From: Ascaris suum
Taxonomy: Eukaryota > Nematoda > Chromadorea > Rhabditida > Ascarididae
Direction of reading: 5' to 3'
DNA length: 64,000 bases
NCBI GenBank assembly: GCA_013433145.1
Contig: CM024173.1
Location: 2,575,101 to 2,639,100 of the forward strand
Position 1 is the first letter of the stretch, and every line of letters begins with the position of its first letter. Below are positions 1-26,840 of this stretch, one piece after another. The notes below the pieces were generated by a model. It saw only the letters and a list, made by a program, of their open reading frames with translations, did not search any database and was not told the DNA's origin. The position numbers and the translations under genes are program-made.

Positions 1-3000
1 GTTGAAATAAGTTTATCAGCATCCTACAAGTGCTAACTATCTGAGAGTGTTGAATTTCCTTCTAGAAACAAATCCAATTAGCTAATTGCCAACGAATTCT
101 GTTCAGAGAGGATCAACGGGGATACACTTAGAGCTTAGATGCTTCTAAGCACTCGTATTTTTAAGTGCAAACGCGTGACCAGTGGGCATTCAATATCTCT
201 ATGGCTATACATAAAAGCATAAGTCACGCTAACATCGAACCTCGTAGCTCAATTGGTTTTTGTTGGACTCGTCAATGACCGCTGTTGTCAGCACGTTGGT
301 ACTTGTGTCACTGCGGTCACTGTGTTTTCCACTCTGTTCGAAATCGTGTTCGAGGCGCATCCACGTTGCTTTTCACTTATTTCGTTTCTCTCTCCTATAT
401 TCATGCCCCCATAATATCATTTTTGCATAATTTAACCCTCCACGTTGTCCATAAATTCTGCTTATGTTGTACAACAAATAAGAACTTATAACACCTCACT
501 TAAAGAATGAAGTAACTTCACAAAATTTAATCTTGAATGAAGACACGAGTAGTACTTCAGCTCGTTTATCGATCATCCAGCCCATTGCGGATAGACATTA
601 AACTTCATACATTTTCGCAAAAATAATTGCATAATTGAGCATCTTGTCCTTAAACTTGCACATTCATTTGACCGGCTGGTTTATGTGTGAATATCTGTGC
701 TGCAAGAAGCTTTTTTTGGAGAAGCTTCGTTTTATTCGTATATTGCCAATTCATTTGGCGTTCGAACATATTCAACAAATGTTTCTAATCCACGCTGTGC
801 TCTGTAGAGCTCAAAAATTAACATACCTCATGAGTAGAGTGCAGCTTTATGAGATGCTATTTGAGGATGAGAATCGCTCTTAAAAGTACGAATCATCGCT
901 ATGATTAAATCAGAGTTCCGGTTCGATATATTGGATTTAAGTGGATTTAGTTTCCACTGTGGCAAATATTTGGTGATTGTGAATTTGGTACTTCACTCTC
1001 ATGGTAATTATTGCCTTTCTTGAAGTACACTTGACGCACTTTTATACAGCAAAACGAGTGACAATCGCGCCTCAACATTGCTATTTCAAAAGTTCGACTC
1101 AACGACCAAGGACACGAGGCAGAAAAAAAATGGAAATATGATGAATATGTCCGATAAAACTATCCAATCTAACAATCGCTTTACGACTTCATGAATCCCT
1201 CCTCCTTGGTTTTTTAATTAGTTCGAAAATTGAAATATTATCCTCCGTTACTCTGATGACGCACCACTATAGAACCATTGTTTTATTTACGTATTTCAAT
1301 ACGTGAATGACAATGGCTTGAGTATCCGTATTTCAATTAATTGAAATTCATATAAAACGAAAATGTATAAATATCTTCTCAAAAGAGGTATTTCTGTGGA
1401 TGGAAAATATTGAAAATATAGTTCTCCAAATAATGGCGCATTTGTCAGATCACTAGCAAAAAGACTGATCAAGATCATAGACTATGTCACGATCAACTTG
1501 TAGAGGGAATCAGCTGATCTGAATAAAAAATAATTCTGAGGATAATTCCGCTACAGGTGACATAATAACCGCTATGAAATCTCGTAAATGTTAAGCGATA
1601 ATTGACAATCATACCGCTTGAATGCCGTGTTGTCTTCATCGTGAAGTGTTCCGAGGCGCAACTGTCCCATGTCGTTAACAGCTGAGGAATAGCATATTCC
1701 ATATTTGCTAAAATGAGGTTGTTTTACGAATATTTTTATTTATAACGACTAAAATATAGAATATTTTGTACGGTTTTAATGCGAAGATTTTTGTATTATC
1801 GAAATATTTGTGCTCCTAAAACGTCGCCTTTCGATATGGCCATCATCAGTCTTTCGCCTACGCATCACCAATATCCAACCTAATCGCTTCCGATGCAGGA
1901 GCTGCAAAAAATGCCCTCAAATTGGCACATTCCACGTTTGCACCGCCATCGTCGACAGTTGTGCTATGAAACACAACGAACTGCAGAAGGTCAGAGGAGA
2001 TGCTTCTAGAAGCGGATTTATGAGGTTTGTGGTGTACTAAGTTTTGAGTCCTTTATGGCAGTTTTAATTGCGAACGTGTTTTATTAAACATTAATCGACT
2101 TTGGTTTGATCTCCTCAATCCCTTCACACAGCAATACCCAAGAAGAATTCTGGAACTAGTTTCTCAGTCTTTCATAACGGGCAGTTCCGCCATGAACGCA
2201 TGAATTTTGAAGTGGTAGTTTGTATTTGTGTCGCGGAAATGCAAAGTTTTCTCCATCGCAAGGTGCTCTATGGTGCAACCTCAGATCGCGCAAGCGTACT
2301 CTCTCACAACGTTTCACCGCCTTAATATCTTATAGCGCAAGTGCCAGTGTCATAAATTTATCCTTGCGTCGCTCCCTATGGTGAGAGCGATTACTTCGGC
2401 AGACGCTAATGCCAGCGACTTTGAAATTGATCGCCTGGTGTACGGAATAGTCGGGAGGGGGTAGGAAGGAGGGTGGGAGAGAATAATCTGATAAGTGATA
2501 TCTATTTGGAACGATGCTATTTATCATGTGTTAATGATATTATCATATAAATATATAAGCAATAGATTTATATATGTATAATGAAATTTGCGCATTTATT
2601 TGCCATCGAATAATGGCTTCACCTTTTTTTTTTCCTACAAATTGCGATATCGATGATCATTTCAAGTGTTATTATGCTTAAAACAGCAACACTAATAAAT
2701 CGATAAGTGAAGAAATTATAGCATATTGCAAGTGAAACATTACTCGAAGAAGCTTTCTTATAAATCTATATCTTCGTAATTCGCTAATTTAGCATAGATT
2801 ACGTTTTATTATGAATGTGGTTATGCTCGTTAACGTATTATTTCAATGAAAATTGTTTTATTTTTTATTGATTTCTGTATATTATTACAATGCAGTAATA
2901 TCTATGCAATATATTTATCGAATATTGCTTCAATATAATTTTTCCACACTTTCTCATATAAATAAATAATTGTTGTGGAAAGTTTTATGAGTTAATGTTA

Positions 3001-6000
3001 TCATTGTGAGTGTTTTTTTAGACCATTTAAATATTAACATTGACCATAAAAAACTTTTTCAAAAATTATTGAAAAGAATCGAAATATTTTTTCCATATTT
3101 TTTTTAAAGTAAATTCTCCTAAATGATCTTAATCGAAATTAATACCGTGATAAAAATATCGAAAAAACAAATATTTTCCATTCGTTTGATTAATTTCTAT
3201 ATTTGTTTTTCTATTTTATTAATTTGCTTCTTTTTTTTAGCTGTAATAAACTCTGAACGTATATTGTATTAAACAGAATAATTAGCATGTTTTTATTCTT
3301 CAATGATGGGCAAATTCAGAAATTTGCCAAATTTCACTTGCCAGAAATTCTTTTCATTATCGTTTTTCTATGATTTAACATTTTCAAGTTTTTTCATTCC
3401 CTCATTCACAACCTTTAATTTTATTTAATTGTCAATTCTGCTTTTTTTTTTCAGCTCCATTTGTTTTCCACATTCCACTTTTTAGTAGACGATGAACGTT
3501 TGCATTTTTCGATTGCTTTGATAAATGTAACGAAAACTTTTGGCTTTTTTAATGCTTTTGTTTCTCATTTGAATTATTTGAACTTAATCATTTACCATAA
3601 GAATCTTATTTTCTCGTACTATTTAATATGTTCCTCATTAATTACATAACACGATGAAAAAATTTGGAAACTTGCCAGTTATTGTCATAATTGTGTTAGT
3701 TAATAGCGTGTCTTTAATTTATCATTGAAATTGTTCTCAAATATTATCTCCTCATCTAAAACTTTCAAAGTTGTTGTGTTTTTTTTTACTAAAGCGAAAT
3801 TTAAAAACACTTCTCAAAGTTCTTTCCATCTTCCTTTTCTTCGAATTTGCTTCAAAAATGTTAACGTGCAAATGCTGCGTTGTCTAATTCGTGTCATGAA
3901 TTGTTCGATCCGCCAATGGCTGCCTGCTTTCAAGCATCAGAGGTGTGTGTCTAAGTGCCGTCTAGAGCTTTAGTCAAGATGCATTTAGGATAATAGATTT
4001 TACAAATTATATGATGAGAGATTTGAAAATCCTCTTCGTTTCAATTCATTCTGCAAACTTCAAGCTGCAGAATCAACAATTAGAATCATTAGGAAGCGTT
4101 TATATTTTTGCTTAGAAATGAGAGTGAACGAATGCGCTTAAGAAACGATTTTAGAAATTCTTAACGAGGCATTCATTTATCATTGTCATTTTTCTTTTTT
4201 TTTTTCAATGATTTGGGCCTGAATTAGTGTACATAAATAAACTCTTAGAAAATTTTTGAGAGATTTTTTTCGCCTTATGGAAAAGCATATTGATCTCTAT
4301 TGAGCTGATTTCTTCTTTCGAAAGTTTTTTTTTAATCGGAATGATCTCAGAAAAATGAGTTTATTGAGTCTATTTTTGAGTATTTCAATATGTTGTCCGA
4401 TAACGAAAAAATACGATAGGTTTATTCTAATGCAATCCAACGCACAAATATATGATATTGTTTTGATGAGGCTCAAATTAAGCTATTTCATTCATTTTAG
4501 CCCCGCACTAAATTACAATCAAATATGAATATTTAAACAACTTTTTTAATATAGCCATTTATTAATTCGTCGAGATAATATCATTAACTTTGATATTTTT
4601 CTTATTAATTTGTTGTACACACATTGATTTATGCTCTTATTGCAATTTCGAAAATTGCAATTATCAATTGCAAATTTCAAATTTACTACAAATCATTGTA
4701 TTTGAAAAGAATGCTATATTGAACTTTACGATTTTCAAAAATCGCATCCGAAAGTTGCAATAGTTCAATTGAAAAGGCGTATTGCAACGATATTATTGCA
4801 GTGAGATTTTTTTTTGTGTGTGTGAAATAAATTTTCTTGTTATGTTATTTCAGCTAGAAAATCGATCAAGAATTCCTTCATTTTATATGCAATATTTCTC
4901 CAAAAACTTCCATTAAAAAAAATAAATACCACACACCTAAGAACGCCAAATATAAGGGCACTTTTTTGTAAGGGAAAAGAGGAGTACTCGAAGGGTTTTC
5001 GACTGATGATTGATGGCTATGGCGACCCTCACGGAAGGTGGACGCTATTTCCCTTCAGCCATCCTCCTCCGAGTGCTTTGCTGCGATTCTTATGGACCAC
5101 AAGGAGAAGATAAATTCCACCTCTCCATTCGTGGAAAATTCGTTTGAAGACAAATGAAAGCACGAAACGATGTCATTCTCATCTTACAAGTGAGCCTTCG
5201 TCCTCCTCAAGGTTGAGGCTGCAATGTTATTTCGCAAATCCTTGTAGAAAACGATTGAAAAACAAGAGAACTGCAATGTTAGAAATGTTATGCTTATTCC
5301 CATTGAGGCTGCAATATTAGAAAACGATTCATGCTTATTCCCAATAATCAACCCAAAATAGAAGCTATGATGTAATTTTATTTAAATTTAAGCATTTCAT
5401 GAAATATAATTGCGCATTTTATGCAAAATCTGCTCTTTTAAGCAATGACGAATGCGTTTTTTTTTCCTGATCGATATATTTTAGGTTTGCATGTTTCGCT
5501 TATCAAAGCGCTATATATATTAATGATAGAAACTTGCACTGCTAGAAGGAAGTTATGGTTCCTTATTGGAAAGCTAATCGTAGCGTAGTACATTGCTTTC
5601 AATTGAATAGCCAATATAGATGGGTTTTTTTAATGCATCGAAAATATGTAGACATGCTTATATACAATAAGGAGGTTTTCCATATTGAAGTACAACTCTT
5701 TCTGGTAAAAATTTTTAACAGCTTGAAATATTCAAATGCTAGTAGTAGTTGCAGTTGCTCATTGTTTTTAGTAATTAAGTAAAGGTACACTTTCATTGTT
5801 CTCTCAGGTGGGTTAAATGCCATCTCAGAAAGTGAAAACTAATCTGATTTAACTTATTGATTGCTAGGTAAAATTGTTTCCAAAAAAAAACCTTGAGCAC
5901 TTGATTTGTAGCTATAGTTTAATTCATCGTTTAATTTGTTGCTCATTTCGAATGAATTTCAACGCGGCGAAATAAAATACAAGCAAAATATATGATTGCA

Positions 6001-9000
6001 ATCCTTTGAACATCTTTTCTTTTCCATCTATTCATATAAGTAAGATGCCTTAGCCGTTAAAAAGTTATCGTTTCTTGTATTAGTTTCTCGAGAGGAATAA
6101 CATTTTCTAATCCAATATTTTACATCATCTTTTATATAATAGTGCTTATTGAAATCATTAATATGGTTCTATAAAATTCTCAACGTTTGCTGCATATTTT
6201 AACGTTTTAATGCTGCAATAGTGAGGATGATCGTCTGCAAACGATAAAGCATCTCTTCTATTGTCGAGTCATCAAGAATGTCGTATATGGCTAATAAGTT
6301 GATGAATATTACACTACAAGTTGGGATTAGCCGATGTGCATATGTTAGTTTCAATGAATCGGCGATATACCGCCTCCTCTCTATATACTTTCATGCATAC
6401 GCCCATTGCAATAATGTATACCTGAACGTTTCGCGTATATGATGTTGCTACTTCTATTTATAGTAGTATTCAATTTTTTCCTTTCTTATGATATCTAATT
6501 CTTTTGATGATTGATGAAAAGATTGTCCGCAAACGGATTTGCATCGTTGATGGTCTGCTTGCCCGTTAAATGCACTGCTAACGATTTTTGGCCCTAACTG
6601 CAACTTACTGATGCTTAGCCATTAGATTAGGCACAAATAATATGATATTGATAAATGATTCCGCTCTTTCAAGAGTTGATGATTTCTCATGCTCAAATCA
6701 AAGTGCTCACTAAGCACAGATTGATTCAAATTTTTCAAAAAAAAAAAATTACAACCTCTCAGCTTTAGAGCTATAGAGGTATCTTTTGTCACCGAGATGA
6801 AGTAGGCAATCAAAAAGATCATTTAAAAAGTTTCAAGTAACTTAGTAAAATTTGGAGTAACTTACATTGAATAATATCATACATGGGGATTATTATACTG
6901 CCATTTTTGGTGCATATTCTATTGTAAGTTTTTATTCCCAAACGTTTAGGATATCCTATCATTCGCTATTCTATTTTGATCATCATTTAAAAGATGTTGA
7001 ATGGCAATATTCCAAGTCGAGTATTGCACCTCGTTTTTATTATATTTTCCCGCATTATTTGCATTATCTGTTTAGGTTTCGTTTCTTTTTTTCTTCTTTT
7101 CCTTCTTGCATTTCGCTGTTTTGCCGAAAGATCACAAAGCACAAATTAATGGGAGGAGGACGAAGAAGAAGCGTTGATTGAAGAAGTAATCGAAATATGC
7201 CCTAATATATTTCAACACTTATTTGTCTTATAAGAGACCACCAAAAAAAACCCCCCGATGTTTATAGCGAAGTACTAAAATCAATAGATTTTAGATCTAT
7301 TTTCATAAGGTTCTTTCACAATATCTCATGTCTGAATTATTTTTAATGGCTGATTTTTGTTATGAGCTGCCAACTTTTATCGTAGCCGAGAGAACTATGA
7401 AAGGTTGCCGCTACATTCTCGCTGATCGTTACATCCATTCAAATTCATATTTTCTATGACGTGTCTTCATTTTGCTTACTGTTTACAGTACCTTATAGGT
7501 CCCCTTCATTGTTTCACAAATGAGATGAGTTAGCTAAGTTGTTCGTTGCAAATCAATGTTCCCGAAAATTTTCCTATATTTAAAGAAAATGATGATATAA
7601 GTTGATAAAATAAATGAATGATGGTGATATCAACAAATGAAGCGATCGTTTCAATCAACTACTGATTTGAGATTGTAGTTTGTGATACGTGAAAGAACAT
7701 ACCTACTTGTGATATCAAAAAAAAAAACGATAATCGCTCGTTCCGCGACAAGAAACATGAGAAGAATGCAAAAAAAAAAAAAAAAAGCATTAAAAAATGG
7801 AAGTTTTATTTATATTCATTGTGTTGAAATTCTCTAAGAGTAGAATTTGTTTGAAGGTATTTTGTTACTTCCTAAGAAGTCTTTGCGATTTTCGTGAACT
7901 TCCTTGTTTGAACAGCAAAGGAAATGCTCGATTATATGCACAATTCGATAAAATTTCAATCAATTTTTTTCATGCAGTATAATATCTTAACTGAAAATAG
8001 GATGGAATTATGATGCTAAATTGAAGCATTGAGGCAATTTCGATTTAAAATTTATCCGCCTTTATTAATCATTGAATATATTTTTTAAATTTACAATCGA
8101 CAGAGAAAAAAAAGAACTTTCAAAATATTTGTTGGTTGGCTATGTTGCTCTTGTTGAATCGATGCGAGATAGCTCTAATTTGAATAAAGCAAATCGCTCT
8201 GCTTATCTTGTAGTGTTTTTCTCAACTGAGAATGAATGCAGTACATCGCCACCGTCCTCTGATTGCGTCTTTCATAGATCTTCGGTTTTTTTTTTTATTC
8301 GTCGTGGTAGACGACTAAATTCGTCGATTTGGCGTCATCTCGATCGGTCCCAATCGAAATCAACCAACCGAAGCGTTGCTTTCAACTCGTCAAGGTCGAC
8401 TAATCGTCAGCATCACATAGCACAAATTATCGTCATGTCAAGTCTGACTGCGTAGACCGCGGTGGATATTGATAAGGAGAAGCTATGCAAGAAAGAGAAC
8501 GATCGCTGCATCGTCTGTAAAAAGTGAATGGAGGAAAAGGAAGCAAATGAACGCTATCGTTAATTGGATGTTTCAGATGACCGCCCAACTGAAACCATTC
8601 GGAGGACGAGTTCTTTTTTTTTGCTGCTCATCTGAGATACAGAAATCGATGTTGGCATTTGAGAAAACAAGCTCAAAGACCTAAGAAATACCCTTAATCT
8701 GAAGCAATCTTCAAATCGATTCGAGAAGAAATTTTCCTTCATACTTTCATAAATAAATAGAGGAAATAAAGATGCATCAGTGTGATTTTAAAAAAAAAGC
8801 GCAACAATAGAAAAAGAAAAAAAAAACAAGAAAAAGAATATGGAGCAAAATTTAAGGACAAAAAAAGCTTGAAATGCCTAAAAGTGTCATCTATGAGAAA
8901 TCAAAGTAAGACATAGGACTGCACATAAAACCAAATTGAATCCTTCCAATAAATGCAGATTAGCGTCAAATCTATTCTTCAGAGAAATACGGCAAAGCCT

Positions 9001-9641
9001 AAAAAGTTTTCTCAGTTTGATGAACGCTGCGACGGCTTCACTATTCAATAACGAAATGCATAACACCTGTCGAAAGTTTCTTATTAACCTTATTCCTATG
9101 AAAATTTAAATAATCAAATATTCCACATGTAAATATCAAATAGCGATGGATTACTCCATATATGTTTGCTAATATTTTACAAACAACGTCGGAAATGTGG
9201 AAAGAATGATTGCTTACTTTGCGATAAATATAATAGTTTTTTATTTAGATATTTTTATGGCTTCATCAATATCACATCATGTATATCCTGGATTTATTTT
9301 TTTTATCCATACCAGGAAGCATGGATGGCTTCTTGGCATTTGGCGTTTAATTAAATCTCGATTATAAAACACATAGACAGCTTGCATATTTTTCGAATAA
9401 ACAACTTTAATTCAATTTTAATTTTTCTGCAAAAGAAATCTGTTTGCATTTTATCCGTTTGAAATGTGGATGCGACGAAAAATATTCGGTGACTTCTCGG
9501 ATCGACTCATTGCTATTCTTGAACGGTTTTTCAACGATTGTTTATCTCTGTTAGATTCTATCGGTTATATCTCTCTGCTTTCGTGTGTATCTAAATCGTT
9601 AACGTGCATAACTTCATTAACTTCGATAAAACCATACGTAG
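1..9641. other. AT-rich intergenic region, no firm gene
   Basis: Mostly AT-rich with T and A homopolymers. Weak coding hints only: a 39-codon terminal-exon-like segment at 1850-1969 after a CATCAG acceptor (A- and S-rich, ends in TGA), a 44-codon open stretch at about 4980-5112 with G-Y-G-D-P-H-G-R-W-T-L-F-P-F, and the interrupted frame at 8290-8745 listed separately. No RNA gene supported. Confidence 0.6.
8290..8745 (+). pseudogene. Stop-interrupted coding-like frame
   Basis: One reading frame stays protein-like for about 450 bp across several stops: a basic Ser/Arg-rich part to a TAG at 8453, then D-I-D-K-E-K-L-C-K-K-E-N-D-R-C-I-V-C-K-K, then E-E-K-E-A-N-E-R-Y-R and later E-N-K-L-K-D-L-R-N-T. 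The later parts look like coiled coil. This fits a decayed protein or transposon fragment, but overlapping frames are also open in the GC-richer part, so chance is possible. Confidence 0.2.
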
Positions 9642-9647
9642 TTTCAG
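9642..9647 (+). promoter_or_regulatory. Possible spliced-leader or 5'UTR acceptor (TTTCAG)
   Basis: Consensus worm acceptor TTTCAG 50 bases before the receptor start codon, with no coding frame continuing upstream through it. In nematodes such a site can receive a trans-spliced leader or close a 5'UTR intron. Inference from position only. Confidence 0.4.
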
Positions 9648-9653
9648 GCCTAA

Positions 9654-9696
9654 ATGAAGTGTGATCTTCAGAACAAATTACAGGAAGTGAATTATA

Positions 9697-9704
<8 letters not shown>
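9654..9704 (+). other. Upstream ORF overlapping the receptor start
   Basis: An ATG at 9654 opens a 16-codon frame whose TGA (9702-9704) lies just past the receptor ATG (9697), in a different frame. Such an overlapping upstream ORF usually lowers initiation at the main start. If the mRNA is trans-spliced at 9647/9648 the upstream ATG is retained. Confidence 0.5.
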
Positions 9705-22086
<12,382 letters not shown>

Positions 22087-25000
22087 TATTACAGTTTTCA
22101 ATACTTGGATTGGATAGCGCTCAGATATCATATTTATTGCTTTTTTTAAGTGGAAAACACGAATGTTAGTAGTGATGAGCTTGAGAATTCGTATTTGTGC
22201 TTAACTTGCGAGCGACTTCCTGTCTTCAGCCATGTCACCTGCTGGACGGATCAGAAATGAGAGAATCGGTATATTACACTATACATATCGTTTCTTTTAA
22301 ACCCCCCAATTAATTTCGACTTTTTTTTTATCATCGTTGAGTTCGTACGTTAGTGATTGCTACAGCAATAATTCCTAGAATTTTTTCCAATTAGATTGTC
22401 GAAGATCGAAGTGTTTTGGAGGCAATGAGAGGGAGGAATCAAATGGAATGCATTGAAACTGATAACGAACTTATCACTGCTATCATTGATAGTTGTTATC
22501 ATATATAGCATATAAAATACTATCTACATCATATATCAAAGTTATTCATCTTTAAGAGTCATTCGATGTTACTTTACAATTGTTATGATTTCAATTTCAA
22601 TTATTGATGCGAATATGCTCATGTTTTCCTTCTCTTCGCTCTTACTTTCCAACATTAAAGTGAATTCTTGAGAGTTGCTATTAGCAGTTAACGTAGACTG
22701 ATCGCTTTCATTGTAATGGACAATTTCCGCTATACAGTATACCTAAAAATACCTCTGGAATTGAATGGATAGAGAAACTATACTGAAAATGGCTTTCAGT
22801 TGAATAAAAACCTAAAGGCCGATACTTTTGTAACAATACTGTGTACGGCAGATGTGGTGGGAGAGGAATATGATGGGGGAGGTCAATCGGACCAGCTTAT
22901 CGAAATTTCCTTTCAGAATCGTTTACTCGTTCGATATGGGTCATCAATAAGGCATAATTCGAGTATGAGCGCTCTGTAAATTGACGAATATGGATATCGA
23001 TAAGCGTTTTTTAAATATGGAACGATGATCACATGAAGATTTATCCCTATAAGAGTGTTAAAATGTGACTTTCTAATTCGTACATATAATATTTTGTTTA
23101 TTTTTTTAAAATGTATTCGCTCATTGGATGATGTTTTCAGTTGAAACGATTCATTTGTTGATCGATTTTATACTTTTATCTTTTTGAACCCGTCGTATAC
23201 ATTTTTCAGTAATTATTATTATTCCTTCAATAATCCTCTGAATATCGCTTAGTATTACTAATTTGGCTAATTTGCATCGTAAATTTTCCATTAGATAATT
23301 TAAATATGTGGAAATATATCTACAATCTTTTTCTTTATCAGTCAATTGAGTGTTTTAGATGAGATATGATAATAATATAAATCACGTCAAGTATCATCAC
23401 GATCCTCTCATATCGATTTAGAAGTATTACTTAACAGTATTTCATTAAAAATTAAAAAACAGTCGAACAGTACGATGGATGGAATCGACGCTATGCTGGT
23501 TAATATCGTTAACGGTCATTAAATATCACCGAAACAAATACGAGTTGATAGTTTTTAATGATGGTCATTAGTAAGTTTATACTTGGAAATTACTTATATT
23601 AGGCAAAAAAAGTGATTTTCGACGAGTTAACTTCCTATTGAAATAATTGTGCTCTAGTGAATGATGTGCAACTATAATAGATATTTGAATGCTCGTTGAT
23701 AATCCAATTTTTTATTGCGGGTCGATTAATAAAAAAAAAATGTACGCTTAATGTTATTTTATTACAAAAAACAGCGTTATTATTAGTGAAGATGATTGAA
23801 TGTGTCGAGTTCGGTTCTTTTTTCTTCTGCGAAGAAGATAGGATCCTATATGAGGATCCTGGGGACGCTCATAAAAAAAAGCTGTCAATTAGCAATCCCA
23901 CACGAATTGCACCAAAATCTAGACGCGAATTTATTCTCGTATATTGCAGCTTCTCTTATTTTAAGCGGGTAAATAATTAACTAATTGATCATAGCAGCTT
24001 TTATGCCACTAGCAGGAGTGACGTCATCGGAAGTGGTGACGTTGAGGTTGTCGCATTAATAGGTGTCATAAAAATGATTGCACGATGCTCACAGCGATGA
24101 TATTCAGTCCTCATCAAAGAATTTGATTTCATTCGACGAGGCGATTTTGAATTCATCTAGGCCATGGGGCTCTCCTTGAATACTTAAATGCCACAATATT
24201 TTCACCTATAGTTGTTAAGTGCAGTGAGTCGAAATCAGTATGATGAAGAGTAATGTCTTACAATTTTATTACTATTGTGGAAATTCCCTTCGAAAATATT
24301 CAAGAATTTCTGAGATAGACAATTCGAGAATGATTAAATGATTTCATTTCCTAGGATGGCGTTACTCTAAAGTTGATCGATCGGACTATATATGTTATCG
24401 CATATGAAAGAGATGAATAACCGTCAAATTATCTCAAGGGGATTCTTCAACGAATTCACTCATTTATGAAAAGTGTAAAGCATTCGAGTGAAAATCTATA
24501 AAATTTGCATTTTATTAGCGGAGAAAAAATGAATATTTATGCAAAAAAAAAAAGATCGACAAAATGATTGAAATGGACGATATTACGACTAAGAAGAATG
24601 GCAACGATATGTGTTTACTTTATAACAATAGCTTGGCTAAGCTCATCTATCAATTGATGAATTAACGCATTCATTGTGTAAAATTAAATTTCTCGCCGCT
24701 ATAAACATTCCTAATAAAAGCGAATTGTATCCTATTTTCGGGAACAGAGAAGGTGATATTTATTGCTAAAGTTGGGGACAAAAAATTTGCGAGCAATATT
24801 TTTTTTTGAGATTCCGATTTTTGTACTAATCAAAAAAAAAAAAAAATTGAAATATCTATCAAGAGATGACTTTTTTTTAAATTTTGCATTATTTAAATGT
24901 GGACAAATAAAATAGTGGTGATTAAATTATTTAAGGAATTAGGAGAAATTCGATTGAAGTAATCATTCAATCAATTGATGAAAAACATAAGAGACGTGAA

Positions 25001-25261
25001 AACAATATTGCTAATTGAGAACAGCAATGACGTTAACGTTCACTATAGAATGAGATAATCTTCTTTGTACGAATTGCGCATCGTCCATTTTGAAAGACGA
25101 TATACGATGAAGTGAAATCTAAAGATATGCTAATTTCGGAGTTGAAAAAAATGGGTAACATTTATTGTCGTATTTGAAAATATGGATTTATCATCGAAAT
25201 ATTTTATGTCTGTCGTATTTCGGAAATCATCTTGATTCCCTTCTAGAACGTTATGCTAAAG

Positions 25262-25511
25262 TTACTTTTGAAATTGTTGTTGAAGTTACTATTGTTCAAA
25301 GTGGAGTTATTGCACCATTCATTGTTCCATGGCATTTCGGCTAATAATAGAGAAGATATAACGACTGCTCTCGATTCTGTCTTACTGGATCAACATAATG
25401 TCTGTAGAGCGTTTGATAGCCTTAGTAGATTGTTTTGTATTACATAGTAGCGGTCTGGGGAATCGCTTCAGTTATGCCTAGTAGGTGGCAAGTGCAGCGA
25501 TACTGCCTGGT
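25262..25511 (+). pseudogene. Possible decayed seven-transmembrane receptor fragment
   Basis: Three membrane-like segments follow in receptor order on one strand but in different frames. First, A-P-F-I-V-P-W-H-F-G (TM2 end and the loop W-x-F-G of class A) ending at about 25341. Second, L-S-Y-W-I-N-I-M-S-V-E-R-L-I-A-L (TM3 with an E-R-Y-like motif), 25378-25425. Third, I-V-A-V-W-G-I-A-S-V-M-P-S-R-W (TM4 with its tryptophan), 25442-25486, ending at a donor-like GAG|GTATCC. Spacing between landmarks is 6-11 residues too short, and there is a stop before the second. This suggests indel decay of an old receptor copy; T-rich hydrophobic translation by chance is the alternative. Confidence 0.25.
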
Positions 25512-26818
25512 CGGTGTGGAGGTATCCGTCACGAAAACCTTTTATTCTGTTTGATTTTTTGTTGTTTTGTGGAAGCTGCTACTGCTCAATAAGTTCTTCG
25601 CTTTCTCGTTTTTCTTGACTCTAACTGTCAACGTATGCATTTATTTAGTTGTTGTCAAGGTATCAAGTTAGGCAGTTATTTACAGATATTATTCATTCGC
25701 TTTCCAATTCTTTCCCTTGAAGTAGATGAATATTAGCATCAAATATTTGAATGAACATTTTTTCCAATGCCCCGCCGTAGGTTGCATTGTTCGATTGCAT
25801 GTTTCTTCACTTATGGATCGCTTTCGGCTATGAACATTTCCCAAAAATATTAAACGAAATAACTTCATCAATGAACAATATTAATCAATTACCGTGTATA
25901 TAATTCATAATAGCCTATTTATGAAGTAATTAATTCGTCGAGTTGACTCATATAGTTAAAAGCACTTCAGGTTTATATAAAGAAAATATTGCTTATCACT
26001 AGACGCTTCAATAGGAAATTTTCGGATTTCTGAGCATGGACTACTCGCTGATTCCTAACAACACCTCATCGATAGGCGATTATTGATGTTCGATTGATTG
26101 CATTATGGAAATGAGTATTTTGCCACGTTTTTCGTAAACTCTATTTTATATTGAAGTGAAATTATTGCTCATTCTTCGTTCTTCATTTGCCAGATATTTC
26201 TTTGTCTATCAAATTGCTTTTAGATTTCTCTCCTTTATTTTATAACAATTATTTTCGACATTTTTCTTCTGGTCCAAGTTTTTTTTTTTTGAATAACATT
26301 TCGGCATTACAGACGCGAAATGTTTTTATTCGTGAATCGTTGCCTCACCTTAATAAATATTTACATATGAATTACGTTGATGTTGCGTGCTTATGCTCAG
26401 ATGCTTATTGTTACATGATGCTACATACTTATATATTGATTTACATGCTCAAACGAGTAGAACTTTGTTGGCAGCGAAATAGAAGTTCGATTAAAATTGA
26501 GAATTTGAGAAATTATAATAGAAATTTAAAAAATGAACTTAAAGAATTAAATAGAAATTAAAAATGAAATTGAAATTGAAATTAAACGGATTGATATGCA
26601 TATCCAATAATTATCGGCTATAACGGCATCATTTCCCAACGTTATACTTAAAAACCTCTGACGCCTTCTTTTCTTCTTAATTCTTGTGAATTTATTGTCA
26701 TGTGATTTTAGCGCTAAAAAAATTCGCTATTCACTTCTTCGTTGCACTCATTTTAAAATATAAACTAAATTGAAATATCATTATAAAGGTATTGAATTTC
26801 AGCAAAAGTGGAGCCTTT

Positions 26819-26840
26819 CCCCCCCCCCCCAAAAAAAAAA
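26819..26840 (+). repeat. C12 followed by A10
   Basis: Adjacent homopolymers of twelve C and ten A, an unusual junction in AT-rich DNA. Confidence 0.9.

Noticed and set aside
241..290. GTAGCTCAATTGGTT, like a tRNA D-arm
   Set aside because: No pairing acceptor stem, anticodon arm or T-arm follows.
5555..5823. Overlapping plus and minus ORFs of about 75 codons
   Set aside because: Both AT-rich, without splice sites, motif or codon bias.
25253..25447. 64-codon ORF starting M-L-K-L-L-L-K-L-L-L
   Set aside because: Its Leu/Lys start is a low-complexity TTG/AAG run, and the receptor-like segments lie in the other two frames of the same DNA.
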